64,000 nt of DNA from Citrus sinensis. Lineage: Eukaryota > Streptophyta > Magnoliopsida > Sapindales > Rutaceae. Where the stretch lies: assembly GCF_022201045.2 (NCBI RefSeq), contig NC_068558.1, positions 45,163,001-45,227,000 of the forward strand. The letters are read 5' to 3'. Shown piece after piece: positions 1 to 22,649 of this stretch. Made by a program: the position numbers and the translations under genes. The notes below the pieces were generated by a model that worked only from the letters and a program-made list of their open reading frames with translations, ran no database searches and was not told the DNA's origin. Numbering within the stretch: the first letter of the stretch is position 1; the number at the start of each line of letters is the position of its first letter.

Positions 1-3000
1 TAACGCAAACGGTATGATATTTTAGGCAGATTTTGTTTTTTTGTGGGGGGGTCTGGTTACTAAACTAGTTCTAGTTCTTTCATTGAAAATTCTGGAAACA
101 CGTTAATTTTTGTGTGGTGGTTTAAGATTCGTTTCATACTAAAAGAATAAGCAATTTAACCTGTCAACTTCATAATTATTTTTCTAATTATTTTATATTA
201 TAAATCTACTAATATCTTGTATCAAATTATACCAAAACTTCCTTTATAAGTTTATACCTTGACACGATAATAATTTAGGGATGATAGAAATCCCTACAAG
301 AATAAGTACCTTCAAGAATTTTCTCCATTCGAAGAGGATACATAGATAATTTTTTATCTAGTTTCTTATTCGAGAAAATGATGTGAATAATTTTTTACTT
401 AATTTTTTATTTGATGAAGGGATAGGGATATTTTGACAATTCTAATTACAACTGTTGCTTCCGAATAAGCTTTTAGCACCGCAACACGCTTCATTCAAGC
501 ACATTGAAAGCTTTAATGTGTTGTCAAAGTTGACTACAAGCTTACAATGGCAGTATTAGTTTATTTTACATTGTAATTATGTTATATAATTATTAATATT
601 TTCACTTAGAAGTTACATTACTTATATTATTTTTATTGTTTTAAATTTGAAATCTGTGACTATTTCTCAATTTGCCACATTTCTTGAGGAATAACAAGAG
701 GAGCAGGAGGCGTAAGAGGTAAATACTTTTATTAAAAATATTGATTAAGTATCTATATTTATTTCATTTATCTCATTGTTGATATAAAAGTAATTTTTTT
801 TTCAATTGTAGGATTATGAAGATTGACGAAAATAATTATTATGGTGATTTATACTTTGTAATGTGACTTTTGTAATGGATTAATGTTAATGTAAGAGATA
901 TTGTCAAACTTTATTTTTATTTGAATTTTTTTATTTTAATATGATTAAATTAAAATAAAAAATTAAAAATATATCAGTTATTCAAGAATCGGGGACCATC
1001 GGAGATCCCCTATTATTATTCGAAGTGGGGACGAGAATTTCTTAAAGCAATTTTGTAGGGGATGAGGAGGAGACGGAGATATATTTAGAATATTAAGAAT
1101 GGGTACGGGAAGATCAATCTTCTCCCCTCTCCTTCCCATTGTCATCCCTAAGTAATATGCGTATTTATGTCCAATACAATTGGCATCTCCCCCCATGAAT
1201 TATTAGCTCACAGTGATGAGGCTAAAATCAGTAAAAATAATTGGAAGGAAAAGAGCTTGTCAACTGATACGCTAAAATCAGTAAAAATAATTATGGACTG
1301 ATAAAAAATTAAAAAAGAAGGCAGTTAAATGCCAAAATATAGTTATGGTGAGAGGCTGTCAACTAAACTAAATTCAAAGCGAATCACTAAAGAGAACTGT
1401 TATTTAAAATTTAATTAATGTTTTGCATTAAAAAAAAAAATTAAAGAATTTTATCTAGTAGTACCCACAAAAAAAAAGTACATGACTGTTGGCAAACTTC
1501 CATAACTAACAGAAGTGTAGCATCGACGAACGCCTCTTTTTTTTTTTTTTTCCCAGTATTTCAAATTTTATAGTCTCTAATATCAAAAAAAGAAAAAGAA
1601 AAAAAAAGGCAGATAATAATATCTTAGTACAGTCAAAGATCCAAAAACAGATTAGGGTTTTGTGTAGCGCCACTGAAATGAAATATTGTCTTGTTTGGTT
1701 GAAATCAAAGGAAAAGGATAACGCTGAGGATTAGAAATCAAAGGAGAGTTTGTTTGGTTGCGGACGCTTTTGTACAGACTCGCTGTTGTTTTCTGGTGGT
1801 GAGGTACGTGTTAATAGTCATCCTCTCTTGTTCCTCATCTACAAATGGTTGGCCTCTAATTGCCGCGACGACCAACATCTACCACAATTATCTTCGACCT
1901 TCAATGAGCCCATGACCCCCACTCCATCCATTTACTACAGCACTACTTGTGGTTTTAACTTCGCAAGTTTAGTTTATTTCTATCTATTAAGTGTAAACCA
2001 CGACAAATGCTCATTTGTTTGATTGAAAATTGGAGGTATTCTAAAACTACTAATTTTCTTTTCAAAGCTATATTAATATATATATGTGTGTGTGTAAGTA
2101 AATTTATCTGATTAAATATTCAAAACAAGTTATCCATTCAGATTGGCAATAAAATGAAAACATATTTTTGGACCAACTCTAACTTCAATAATAAGGAACA
2201 ACCTTCTCCATGAAGGAAAAAGTTTTAGATGCTCTTAAAATATTAGTATTTAACCATTAATGACTTATCATGTGTATACTTCAACCAATCATGATAATTT
2301 ATATATATATATATATATATATATAGAGCAATGAATGAATAAAAAATAATATTTTACGAGCACTGAGTACCTTCTCCTCCCTAAGAGTTTGACTTATGAG
2401 AAATTTTAAAATACATCAGCAATGTCATGTTAGTCATACAATAAGCAAACAATGTTATAACATATGTATATTTATTTTAAAAAACCACTATAAAAGTGAT
2501 TATTATTTTTAATTCAGTTATACATGTCATATATACATTAGTTTATATAATTCTTTTAACTTTAAAAAAAAAAAACAGCAACATGTTTTGACATTTTTTA
2601 ATGCTACAGTGTCGGGATCCATTGGGCCAAGATCTTTGACATAAGCCGTCGGCCTGCAGAGAGCTTCTTCTATACCTGGCCCAAAAATGGCCTCATCATG
2701 TACTCTTGTTTTTAACAAGCTCGCGACGAACCAGATTTAGGACATTACATCAACTGCTGAATTAAAAAAATGTTTGAATACACGTATACGACTTTTGCCT
2801 TTTTTTAGTATATTTACTACAATTTATTCAACCGGCCTTTATATATTATATGAATTTAATAGCTTCTTGGTCAAACTTTTGGCTATTGATTTGATTAATC
2901 TGTCTGCCTTGATTATTAACTCCTCGTAAACGGGGCAATGATTACACTTCATCATAAAAGAACCGATGCATGATTAAGAAGTCTGCGTGATTCCTTCGAC

Positions 3001-4200
3001 ACTTTGTAAGGTCCATGTGATGTGAATGTGTTCCCACTTTTATTTTTCTTTACTTTTTTGAAGGCACTCAAATCCTTTTTTTAGTTTTTTCAAGAATTAT
3101 CCATTTCCTAGTCAACATTGTGTGGATTGGTGGGCGCCGGCACGACTTACGGATTGGCATGCTAGATTTGTGACCACAGGGAAAAAAAAAAAAACATATC
3201 ATGCAGTGTCGATCGACTGTAGCATATGAACGTCTATTACGGTAACATGGAATAATCTTGCGTGACTACCAAGCATTTTTCAAATGATCGCTAGTCCAAG
3301 ATGTCTACACTTTACAACTTTTATTAGGGGCATGGAATTATTTTCAATTTACTTTTTTTTTTAAATACTAGTATACTATAATCAGATTTCTACTAATACT
3401 TACAACCAGATAACAATTCTAACAGCGACCCTTAATTATTTTCAATTAACTTTATTGATGCATAGATTTTTAAAAAAGTGCAAATGATATAATAAATGAG
3501 ACACAAAATTTAACGTAATTTAATACTTCGCTTATATTCACGAAGATGAATATAATACTTTCACTATTAAAAATAAATAATTGTTTTATTGTTATGGGTA
3601 TCTTGTCCTCTTTGATATGAAGAGGGCGTACTATTTATAGCATAATTTTATCTTAATGGATGATACCGTATATTATGCATATCCATGTCTCTTTAGATCA
3701 AGTTTTTAGATCTTTATACCTCTAGAACTAGACTATGCTTTAACTAAGCATCAGAACCGTGGTCTCACAAGGGCTTGCGGTGATTGAATTTGAACTTTTC
3801 CACACCATCTCCTACATAGTCCATGATCGAGTAATAATATTTGACTTCTTTATTTTATCTTATTAACCCCCACTTTTTAAATAATCTCATTTATTTTAAA
3901 ATTACCCTTAATAATCGTAATAGTTATTGTTTTTAATTTTATTTTTTGTCTCATACTCAGTCTATTAATAAAAAAGTAATAAAAGCACAAATTATATTTT
4001 TTAAAGAGAACTATTAATTACTTACAGATATTAATTATAATTATTTACAACAACAGTAGCAACAGTAATCTTTACCATTTGCCATGTCAATAAATGTTCA
4101 AATTCCAATTCCAAAGTTAAATAAGTGTCAAATTGTTGGTGTTGGTGTTGTCGTCGAAAAGAGAGAAAATGGAAGAAAACATGCTAATCTTCGATCTTTA
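1..4200. other. Gene-free AT-rich flank with repeat remnants
   Basis: I see no supportable gene here. Long open frames are short and shadow-like. Blocks at about 277-450 and 985-1150 read like decayed nonautonomous repeats, with ends of the form TAGGGATGA and TCATCCCTA facing each other. The flanks do not show a clear target duplication, so the boundaries are open. A telo-box-like TAGGGTTT lies at 1653-1660, followed by a slightly GC-richer stretch that contains a 90-codon frame (1750-2022). I found no protein similarity for that frame and do not call it a gene. An AT dinucleotide run lies near 2302-2324. Confidence 0.5.
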
Positions 4201-4214
4201 ACCTAAAGAATCTA
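4201..4214. repeat. SINE target-site duplication, left copy
   Basis: ACCTAAAGAATCTA at this position is repeated exactly at 4546-4559, directly after the A-tail of the SINE. A perfect 14-bp duplication is the expected mark of L1-type target-primed insertion. Confidence 0.9.
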
Positions 4215-4545
4215 ACCAATGGGCCTTTGGTCCAATGGGAGAAGCCTTGCACTTACAATGTTGAGTGCAAGGGTTCGAGCCTCCATAAGAGCATTATGGA
4301 GGTTAGTTTCAGTTCTTCCTTAATTATTAATTAATTGAGTGGAGACAGTCTCTTCCTTACGAAATGTGAGTGGAGCAGGCACCCCTCGAATATTAGAGAG
4401 GGTTTAAAATATCTGGGCATATACTTCAGTGTGTCAATGTATGATGGTGGTCCCAGTTATATAGTATGATTGTAAATATTAATTGTAATGTCTGATGTAA
4501 TGTCAGTAATATCTGTGTATAACAGACTTCAAAAAAAAAAAAAAA
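4215..4545 (+). mobile_element. Full-length tRNA-derived SINE
   Basis: This is a 331-bp element. Its head carries a Pol III A-box-like stretch (TTTGGTCCAATGGGAGAAGC, 4225-4244) and a B-box-like GGGTTCGAGCC (4270-4280). The body has no coding capacity and the 3' end is an A-tail of about 16 bases. It is bounded by a perfect 14-bp target duplication. The body matches the element at 62338-62960 in reverse orientation over most of its length, so both belong to one family. Intact head, tail and duplication suggest a fairly recent insertion. Confidence 0.88.
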
Positions 4546-4793
4546 ACCTAAAGAATCTATTGGTTGTGATAGATATTTTAGTCATTTTAAGTTCAAATAA
4601 AAAAGTGGGGGTTAATGAGAGAAATTAAAGAGGGTAAAATATTATTATTCTCCTAGACTTATCTTTTGTCCGCAGGACTAATGGGCTCTATAGACTTCAA
4701 GTGCTCTGCTGTAGTAGTAGTACTAAAGATCCTGCTACTATTTTCACAAATCTAGCACTACTTTTTACTTATTCATGTTCCTGGTATAGAACT

Positions 4794-5073
4794 AAAATTT
4801 CTGCTAGGAGATTCATTAAGCCACCATTTTCTTAATTAAAAAAATGTGAGAAACGTGCGCGCACAGACACACACATATATGCAAACTGCAATATCAACTC
4901 TTAAGTGATAAAAAATCCCAATATCAACTATTCATTTCATTATATAATTATTTTCATCGTACTTTCTGCATTCCATCACAACATACACATTGTATTCCAA
5001 TATTCACTTTAAAAAAACAACAAATTATGCAAACTAAAAATTTTAACTATAAATATACTGTAATACTATTTTG
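4794..5073. repeat. 280-bp tandem duplication, copy 1
   Basis: This block begins at AAAATTTCTGCTAGGAG and is followed directly by a second copy with period 280. By eye the two copies are identical throughout, including short runs such as GTGCGCGCACAGACACACAC. No coding potential is visible. Confidence 0.92.
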
Positions 5074-5353
5074 AAAATTTCTGCTAGGAGATTCATTAAG
5101 CCACCATTTTCTTAATTAAAAAAATGTGAGAAACGTGCGCGCACAGACACACACATATATGCAAACTGCAATATCAACTCTTAAGTGATAAAAAATCCCA
5201 ATATCAACTATTCATTTCATTATATAATTATTTTCATCGTACTTTCTGCATTCCATCACAACATACACATTGTATTCCAATATTCACTTTAAAAAAACAA
5301 CAAATTATGCAAACTAAAAATTTTAACTATAAATATACTGTAATACTATTTTG
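5074..5353. repeat. 280-bp tandem duplication, copy 2
   Basis: Second, apparently identical copy of the preceding 280 bases. The junction falls after TAATACTATTTTG, and the copies diverge only beyond 5353 (TTGACAATAA against TTGAAAATTT). Perfect identity means either a very young duplication or an assembly artefact. Confidence 0.9.
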
Positions 5354-5728
5354 ACAATAAATAATAAAAATGGTAAGAATCCCATAAAACAGTGGGAATA
5401 ATGTTAAAATTATGAATTAAGCAAGTAATGTCAGGTAATGATATCACCCATCTTAGTACGAGAAAACTTGAGACACTCATTGAGGTCGGCAGGTTGTATA
5501 GTGCATGACGCCAAGGTGGTTGCGAAAGTTGAACCTTCCATATGGGCTACCAATTTGCAAGCAGCAAGTAGCAACCAGCTGCTAGCAGCTAAGTGAACCG
5601 TCCCACTTGTCCTTCACTTAACCGTGATTATTCACGCATTATTTAATTTAACAATGACATTGACTTCATTGTTTTAATCACATACGACGGCGATTAATTC
5701 ACACGTAGTTTTGCGGTCTTATTATTCC

Positions 5729-5729
5729 A

Positions 5730-5769
<40 letters not shown>
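5729..5769. repeat. (TTA)n microsatellite
   Basis: About 13 uninterrupted TTA/ATT triplets in the gene-free flank upstream of the AAA ATPase gene. A longer similar array lies at 63664-63711. Confidence 0.9.
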
Positions 5770-7190
5770 GTGTGCGTGGATATTTTAGTTTTCTCAAACA
5801 CTCTCCTTCACAAAGCATTCAATGGGTCTTGACATATTTTATGCAACTATTCGTCAACTTGTAATATATTATGTTATACATGGTATAAAAAAAAAAGCTC
5901 AAAATATTTATGTAATCCAAGCTTTTTAAATTATATCATAAATATGAAATTATTTTTATAAATATCAGTATAACTATAACATGCCCTTATTTTTCTTTTG
6001 TAAAAATTTCCAATCACTTATATTGTACCTATAATATCGAATTATTATCATAAATAGAAAAAAAGAATGAAGCGAAATTGAAAAAATTAAGTACTTACGA
6101 CTAAAAGTAATTAATTCCATAAAATTAGGTAAAAGTAATTAATTCTACAAAATTCCAACAGTTCGCCAAAACGACAGTCCTTTCATGCATACCAACTGTG
6201 TTTTTTAATTAAACCAAAGCGTCTCTATTTTTCTTAGGATTGACAACGGGATGAGATTAGTTAGGATTGTCAATCATAATTTTGTCCTGAACACTAAATC
6301 TGAACAAGAATGTATTTCAATCTTGTCCCAATTGGAATCTTGAATTATCTTGGATAATAAGAATTTTTTGTCATACGCAACAGATTCTGTCACAAACAAT
6401 ATGTCATGCGATAATAACCAACATACCATCCATATATATGTAATTCAATAAAGTGACTTATTATATATTTATAAAAAAAATCTAAATTTCAGCACATTCA
6501 AGATCTCATCATAGTTCTCAACCATCTTGAGTTTCCACCCCCAATACTAAACCGGGAAGAAATTTTGTCCCCAATCCTATTCTCAACGAACTAGGATCTC
6601 GAATTTCAATCGAAATTCATAGAATTTTGTCAACCATGATTCTTCTCCACCAATCCCCCGCCAAAATGAAAAAAAAAAAGTAAATTTAAAAAAAAAAATC
6701 CGAACTCAACTGGGACACCGACTCATCTACCGCCATAAAACGGAAATCGCCCACCACATGCGACTTGATAATCTCATAAATTTTCACGCAAATGCAACAG
6801 CACAGGCATTAGCCGTGCAGTAGCATTACATTACAATAAAAAGACAAAACAATCCAATCCCTCTGGATTTTCCCTTACTTTCTACTACCGCTGCCTCTCT
6901 AATCTCTCTCCGATTTTATTTTTTAATTTCTATTTTTTTTGGGTTGTAAAAAACAATATTAAAAAATAATAAATACACACTAAGCCTTTGATTACATAAC
7001 ATAACATAAACAATTAAACATAACTGACTCCCGCAATCATATTCATATATACCCCCCTTTGTCTCCCGGTTCTCTTATTCTTGCTCAACAAACCTTTCGT
7101 CCCCCTTGTTGGTTGGATCATCGCATCGGCCTTACAAAACAAAATTATTAAAGACAAGGGAGAAGAAGAAGAAGACCAAACTACGACGAC
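5770..7190. other. Upstream region of the FHA-AAA ATPase gene
   Basis: No gene is visible. The stretch 6236-6640 looks like decayed repeat DNA, with TTGACAAC and TTGTCAAC words facing each other. The last 350 bases become rich in pyrimidine tracts (CCTCTCTAATCTCTCTCC near 6893), typical of a plant promoter and 5' leader for the ATG at 7191. I cannot fix a transcription start. Confidence 0.4.
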
Positions 7191-16721
<9,531 letters not shown>

Positions 16722-17739
16722 AGGTGGTATCTCTTTTGTATAGCATTCTTGTGTGGTTTATTCGTCTTTATCATCCTAAATGATGGCCAAGATCAGGGAC
16801 CTGTATTTATGGAGAATTCTGTTGGGCTGTCCCTTTTTCATTGTAATATATATAGGTTTTGGAAGCTTTTACCCTTTTGTTAGGAATTCTTTTTTATATT
16901 CATCAAGCAGGTTAACTTAAATCAAAAGTGTTATTTTCCTTCGTTAGAGCTGAGTCTTTCTTCTCTGTACATACTAATTGTTTAATCAAATTTGATTAAA
17001 TATTGACAAGATAGAAATCTGCGTGTTTGTACATATGATTTTATTGCAACGTCGGCACGGTTGATAAATATTCAAGGGCATTGCAATCGCACCCCCAATA
17101 AAAACCTGAAATTATTTCATGGTTGCCTTGTCAGCCATTTGCAGTTAAACCATGATCACAATCTGTTAAAGAGAGTTAGCAGTGCTACATATTTATTAAC
17201 TAAGATAACAGAAATGACTAAATTGCGAATTCTTCCGTTGTTAATCATGATGGGCTAAGGTCAGCGGGTTCGCCCTATGTTGTTTATTATTTATAACTTG
17301 CAACTGCAGCTGATACTTTTTATAGTAGTAGATTCTGGAGGTTTCTATAGTTACGTCCTTCCCACCCTCCTGCCTGATACGTGTCCCGACAGATGAATAA
17401 GTAATATCACTTGCACCCAAAAAAAAAAAAAAAAAAAATTCTAAATTTCATCGCGCAAGAGTCCAACGTACTTCCAATAACTCCTAAGAAAGAAAGAAAT
17501 AAATAGATAAGGCATGTAAGGGGAAACAACCTCCACCAATCTTTTTTAGACCAAAATCTCAAAGCTCGAGACGGGAGGAGTGAATCAGAGTGGCTGTGAG
17601 ATATGGCAATTTTGGGAAATGAGGGCAAAACTCGGGCAAAACGACAAATCTGTAAACCGTAGGCTGATGAAATATCCAATATGACCCTCACTGATGGTGA
17701 GTTGACTGTCAATGCTAACGGCAACGCTTGTGGGTGTGT

Positions 17740-17745
17740 CACGTG
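17740..17745. promoter_or_regulatory. G-box (CACGTG) upstream of thiamin pyrophosphokinase
   Basis: A palindromic CACGTG core within GTCACGTGTGC lies about 230 bp upstream of the ATG. G-boxes bind bZIP and bHLH factors and are common in light- or stress-responsive plant promoters. Functional use here is inferred only from position. Confidence 0.35.
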
Positions 17746-17872
17746 TGCGCGAGTTTGAAGTTCGAAGAAAACAAAAAAGCAATAGGGGTCCGTCGGTTGA
17801 CATTTGTTGATTGAATTAGCCAACCCCAATTTACGCTCCGGTAATAATTAATTAATTATTTATTTAACGTCA

Positions 17873-17926
17873 CGCTTTAAATAAGTAGACAGCGGTCCCG
17901 CTTTGAATAAATAGAGAGCGGTGTGG
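17873..17926. promoter_or_regulatory. Short promoter repeat with TATA-like element
   Basis: Two imperfect copies of about 28 bp (GCTTTAAATAAGTAGACAGCGGT, given as overlapping words GCTTTAAATAAGTAGAC and GACAGCGGT, then GCTTTGAATAAATAGAGAGC) sit 50-100 bp upstream of the kinase ATG. The AATAAATAGA word is a plausible TATA box for this gene. Confidence 0.35.
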
Positions 17927-17975
17927 CCGAGATCCAAAGAGAAACAAGGAAACTCGCTCTCGCTCGCATATTATT

Positions 17976-20900
17976 ATGTTAGTTATGGAGTTGATGACTC
18001 ATTCTTCTTCGTTCCTCCTTCCTTCAACCCCCACCGACTCCCGCCCTTCTTTAACGTACGCTCTCGTCGTCCTTAACCAACGCCTCCCGAGATTTGCTCC
18101 TCTGCTTTGGCAGCACGGTACTTTTCCTTCACCGTAATTCACTTTCGTTTATTCTATTTTTATGTTGGAAGGAGGAGGGTTTAATCTGTCGCGCGTTTTT
18201 GTGTAGAACAGCAAAACTACGTTTGTGTGCTGATGGAGGCGCTAACCGTGTCTATGATGAATTGCCTCAACTTTTTCCTCATGAAGATCCTTCTGATATT
18301 CGCCGCAGGTTTTATTTAACAAGCTTTTTTTTTCCCTGCAGTTTTATGTTTGCTGTGATATCCTGAGATTTTTATTTATTTATTTTTTAAGTATATTTCA
18401 TTTCGACGTAATTTTTGCCAAGTTTTTGTATTATTAGGCGATAATTTTCTGATTCTTTTTTCTGCAAAGTGGAATATATGTTTTTTTTTTTAACTTATAT
18501 AATGGAGAAGATTATAGATTTTTATGTACAAGATTTGCACGCTAATATAATGCTGTAGCATAAAAGAATTGATTCTCTGGGAATATTTTTTATGGAGGTT
18601 TTTCATAGTGATGTAGAGATTCTTAAAAGCTGAAAACCAATGCTAAGGGGAAATGAGGGTGAATAATGAGAATTATTGACCTAAGGCCAGAGAATTCATG
18701 ACACCTGTTGAGATAAATAGCAGCTTTGCGGAATTAGTAACCTTTGGCAGAATGGCCAGTACTTGTACTGCTATATCCAAAGGTTTTCCTTGAGATTATC
18801 AGCACCACATAGTGTCTTAATTGTCTCTATTTGGGAATTTGGAGAATTGTAACTGTGTACAGTTCAAATTAAAGCATGCAATCAATCTAAAAGCACAGTG
18901 GATTTCCATATATAATAAAGCTTAATTCAACCCCAAAATGATGAAACTTTATGGCAACAGCAGTGTAGATTTGCCATAGGCCCAGAGCCGAACAACAAGA
19001 CAAATTTTGAGAAAGCTTGATCTTTTTGAGTGACCGGCAAGGGGGAACTAATTGGGTAAAGAAAAGCTTGAAATTCCAAAGAAAGAAGTAAATTAAGAAT
19101 GAGAGGATACTAGAAAGGACTCAATCAAGGAAATAAAGGAGAAAGAACGGGAAGAGATAAGACATGCAGCTTTTCAGTGAATTGTGTTTTAAACTTCAAT
19201 CAAAAGTAACATAAAGAAAAAAATATTGCTATTAATTTTTATGCTATATTGCTGTTGGAGTGAACTAAGGAGTAATATTAATTCCATTCCATACCTTGGA
19301 TATAATTATTTTCTTCTATTTCATTTATTGCTGTGATGGCATTTGTTTATTATGTCTAATATGGAGGACATTTTGCAATTTGATCATTCTTCGAAATTAA
19401 TCAATATGATAACCTACTTCTATAACAATCATGGTAGAGTGATTTTATGGTTTTATTCTTCTTTGGTATCAGACAGTACTAGTTCCTATTTGGAGCTTGA
19501 ACCCTCTATGTTAGAGCAAATGTTTTAAAGTTTTAACTACAGTACTCAGGAGCTTGGATTTTAGTGCCATGTAGATATGTGCTATCTTGTTACTTCGTGA
19601 CTGCAAATTTCTTGAATCATTTCTTTTGTTAAGAAGATAATTTTGTAACCAATTAAATCTGTAATTTTCATTAGGTACAAGCCAGACCTCATTAAAGGAG
19701 ACATGGATTCAATCCGAAAAGAAGTAATGGATTTTTATGCAAGTTTGGTAAGCTAACTATTTTGTTTCGGAAGTGCTTTTCTTGATTATGATTTCTAAGT
19801 ATGATTTTCATTCATGCCAAAACTTTTGTTAAGGTTATTTAAATGTAGACAAGGCACAAAATGATATTACACCATCAAGTTAATATGAACATTAAAATAT
19901 TTTAGTTTGATGGGCGTGAGCTTCTATATATACGCATCACTCAATTCATTTTTCACTATGTGACATTTTTGTGGTGTTATGGCTTGTATATATACATTGC
20001 TCTAAGGACCATTCTTAGATGTTTATGCTTGCTTTCTTAATGCAGGGAACCAAAGTGGTAGATGAATCGCATGATCAGGACACCACGGACCTACATAAAT
20101 GTGTAGCATATATTCGCGACTGCACACCAAACTTAGAGAAGTCTAATGTAAGTTAATTTCTGTGTTCTTTTGGGTGATGAGATCTGTATTGCAATCTTCA
20201 ATTATATAAAACCACCTAGTTGCTTGTATGTTAATCATCAAAAGAATATTATTGTTTCATCTTGTAACTTTTAGATTAGTGTATACCATATGTATGTATC
20301 TTGAATTACTGAGACATTCATCATATGCATGCTTAAATAGCATTGTTATGGGTTTGTTTCCCTAATCTATTGGCAGCTCCGCATTCTTGTTGCTGGGGCA
20401 CTTGGTGGACGGTTTGACCATGAGGCTGGAAACATAAATGTTTTATATCGCTTCTCAGACATACGGATAATACTTTTATCTGATGATTGCCATATCCAAC
20501 TTCTCCCGAAAACTCACCGCCACGATATCTACATACAATCTTCTGTAGAGGGTCCACATTGTGGACTCATCCCTATTGGGATGCCATCGGGGAGCACTTC
20601 AACGACTGGGCTCCAGTGGGATCTTGGTAAGTCATTAGTGATCTCATTACCTCATAATGGTGCTCTTTGTATTTTGACTAGCTCAAATTATGATAGCTCT
20701 GTTTATTGATTACCACTGCATGAGATACCTTATAGACCAGCTTGTATTTATTTGAATGAAATTGGAGGGTCAGGGAGGAAGGTTTTGAGTGACCATCCAT
20801 TTTGTAGTTTTCTGACTCGGTACGGCCACAACAATCCTTGGCCAACCAACTGCAGGATCATGAATAGCAGGGCACCTGGAATCTCATTTGTAGTGGACTG

Positions 20901-21260
20901 TGAATTAGTGTTAATCCTTTGTTGATTACCTTTTGTGCTTCTTTTTCCTGATTCTTTTTATCTTAACGGGGTGTGGTTAAGTTGATTCTTTTTATCTTAA
21001 TGGGTGTGGTTAAGTTTCATGTGACAAAAATTTGGTGATGGTTCCACTTGCTCATTTTTAACTTCCTCTGATTATTTCTATCATTTGCCATACGCTATTG
21101 GAATCTAATGTGTTGTACCTGTGGACTATTTTCTTTTTCAGATAACACAGAGACTAGATTTGGCGGTTTAGTAAGTACCTCAAATATTGTTAAAGGTGAG
21201 AAAGTAACTGTGAGATCTGACTCAGATCTTCTTTGGACAATATCCATAAAAAATCAGTAA
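17976..21260 (+). CDS. TPK1: Thiamin pyrophosphokinase
   Basis: Transfers pyrophosphate from ATP to thiamin to make the cofactor thiamin diphosphate; plant forms are cytosolic. Coding exons: 17976-18117, 18212-18308, 19675-19747, 20046-20147, 20377-20626, 21142-21260 (783 nt, 260 residues, the usual length). Visible family motifs in order: ADGGANRVYDE (about residue 53), KGDMDS, DESHDQDTTD, GALGGRFDHE, then the C-terminal beta-sandwich part with GLIPIG, LQWDL and SDSDLLWTIS. Three in-frame ATGs (17976, 17985, 17994) compete; the first is used because the family N-terminus (M-x-x-M-x-x-M-x-HSSSF) aligns with all three. Exon 2 starts at 18212, after GAACAG rather than GTGTAG, because only this gives the conserved His-Ala-Lys-Leu-Arg join. 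No transit peptide is apparent. Confidence 0.96.
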
Positions 21261-22641
21261 AAAAAAGAAATTGCTTTCAAGAAGAGATGTAAAGTCAGCA
21301 AATATCCAAGTTTTCTTTGACCTACATTAATGTCCTCTTGCAATTAAAAATATTTAAAGGTGATATGTAGTCAAAGTCTGTATTAAATTTTGAATATTTT
21401 ACTCTGTGATTGCGGGATTACATATTATATCAATTATTTGGAGAGATGGATCTCTCGCTTAGGTCGTAAAATTTACTTTGTGGATCTCTCCCTTAGGTCG
21501 TAAAATTTACTTTGTGAACTCATTTCATATTAGCAGAAGCCTTTTCCCCCCAATGTGAATGATAATATTGTTGAATTATTTCTTTGCAAATAGCTATTCA
21601 TTAGGTCATATGCATGAAATTGTGGGTGCCAATTAGTTGAGTTGTTAAAATCTCGTGTTGAAAATAAAAAGTCAATTCTACGCATGTTGGTGGGGATTGA
21701 GTTGCTGTTAAGTTATATTCACACACACACACATATATATACACGAAATTGGTGGTTAATACTTAGCACACCTATATTTTTGTTTCATTCAAGTAAAGTC
21801 TCTTTTTTTGAGGACTGGTATAATTGTAGGGGCTGTTCAGTATTGTTTTGTAACTGATGTTTTCTATTTTGTTTTTAGAATTTAGGTGTAGCAAGTGTTG
21901 TTATACTTACAGTACAACTTTCACTTGTTTTCTTCATTTTCTAAAAATAAGCTATGAAATAAAGCATTATATAACATTGTTTCTCTTTCTCGGAAAAATA
22001 AAAATAAAAATGAAACATTGGTTCTAGCGATCTCCAAGATATAATAACAAATTTAATTTTTCTCTAATTAACTGTCGTCTCCTCTATGGTCACTCAAACA
22101 TTTGTCTCGTGGTTGGTTCAAAACATCAAATGCTGCGGAACGATTTAATGTGGTTGAACATGAATCTATATTCTATGGAGGCACTTGCATAAGGATTAGG
22201 ATGTGCGTACGAAGATTCTTCAAAAGCCAAGGATGGGAGAGACTACAAGTGTGGTACGTTTGGTCCACTCATTTTGTTGGATTGAATGGGACTAGTCTGT
22301 AATGTACTATTTGTGTGTAGTATGTTTAATGCAATATAATGTTTGGTGTTGTGTGGATTATAATATAAAGTAATTTATTAATTAAAAAAATAATTGGTGT
22401 CACCATTGACTTTTGTCAGGATTTTATAGATGCTATTTATTGACGTCTTAAACCGGTATCATTGGAATTCTTGTAACGGAGTTTATTCGACGGTACTAAT
22501 ATTTCTGGTTACAGGATTTTATTCATTGTAAATCTACACTCTTTGAGGTTTTTAAGGTCGGAACTATTAATACTGGTGCTGAGAGCATATGACAAGGATT
22601 CCATTGCTGTTAATTGTGATGTCAAAAGTCAACGAAAAGTG

Positions 22642-22649
22642 GCGGCAAA
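22642..22649. promoter_or_regulatory. Distal E2F-like site of PMS1
   Basis: GCGGCAAA (reverse complement TTTGCCGC) fits the plant E2F consensus TTTSSCGS. It lies about 850 bp upstream of the PMS1 ATG. Weak on its own, but it matches a closer double site. Confidence 0.3.

Larger units (their letters stand above)
16722..17975. other. Spacer between ATPase and thiamin pyrophosphokinase genes
   Basis: The first 250 bases are probably the ATPase 3' UTR (T-rich, with TTGTAATATATATAGG near 16842). A minus-strand open frame of 140 codons at 17829-17407 is made largely of reversed promoter sequence, ends in a poly-Phe run from an A-tract, and is not a credible gene. The last 250 bases are the promoter and leader of the kinase gene. 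Confidence 0.5.

Noticed and set aside
4225..4280. tRNA gene suggested by A-box and B-box words
   Set aside because: No cloverleaf with acceptor and anticodon stems. A tail and target duplication show it is a SINE.
17407..17829. Minus-strand open frame of 140 codons upstream of the TPK1 gene
   Set aside because: It lies over the promoter of the TPK1 gene, ends in a poly-Phe run from an A-tract, and shows no domain or codon bias.
17976..21260. A thiamin diphosphate riboswitch in the TPK1 gene
   Set aside because: Plant TPP riboswitches are known in the THIC 3' UTR. I saw no pair of conserved THI-box cores in the introns or 3' region here.
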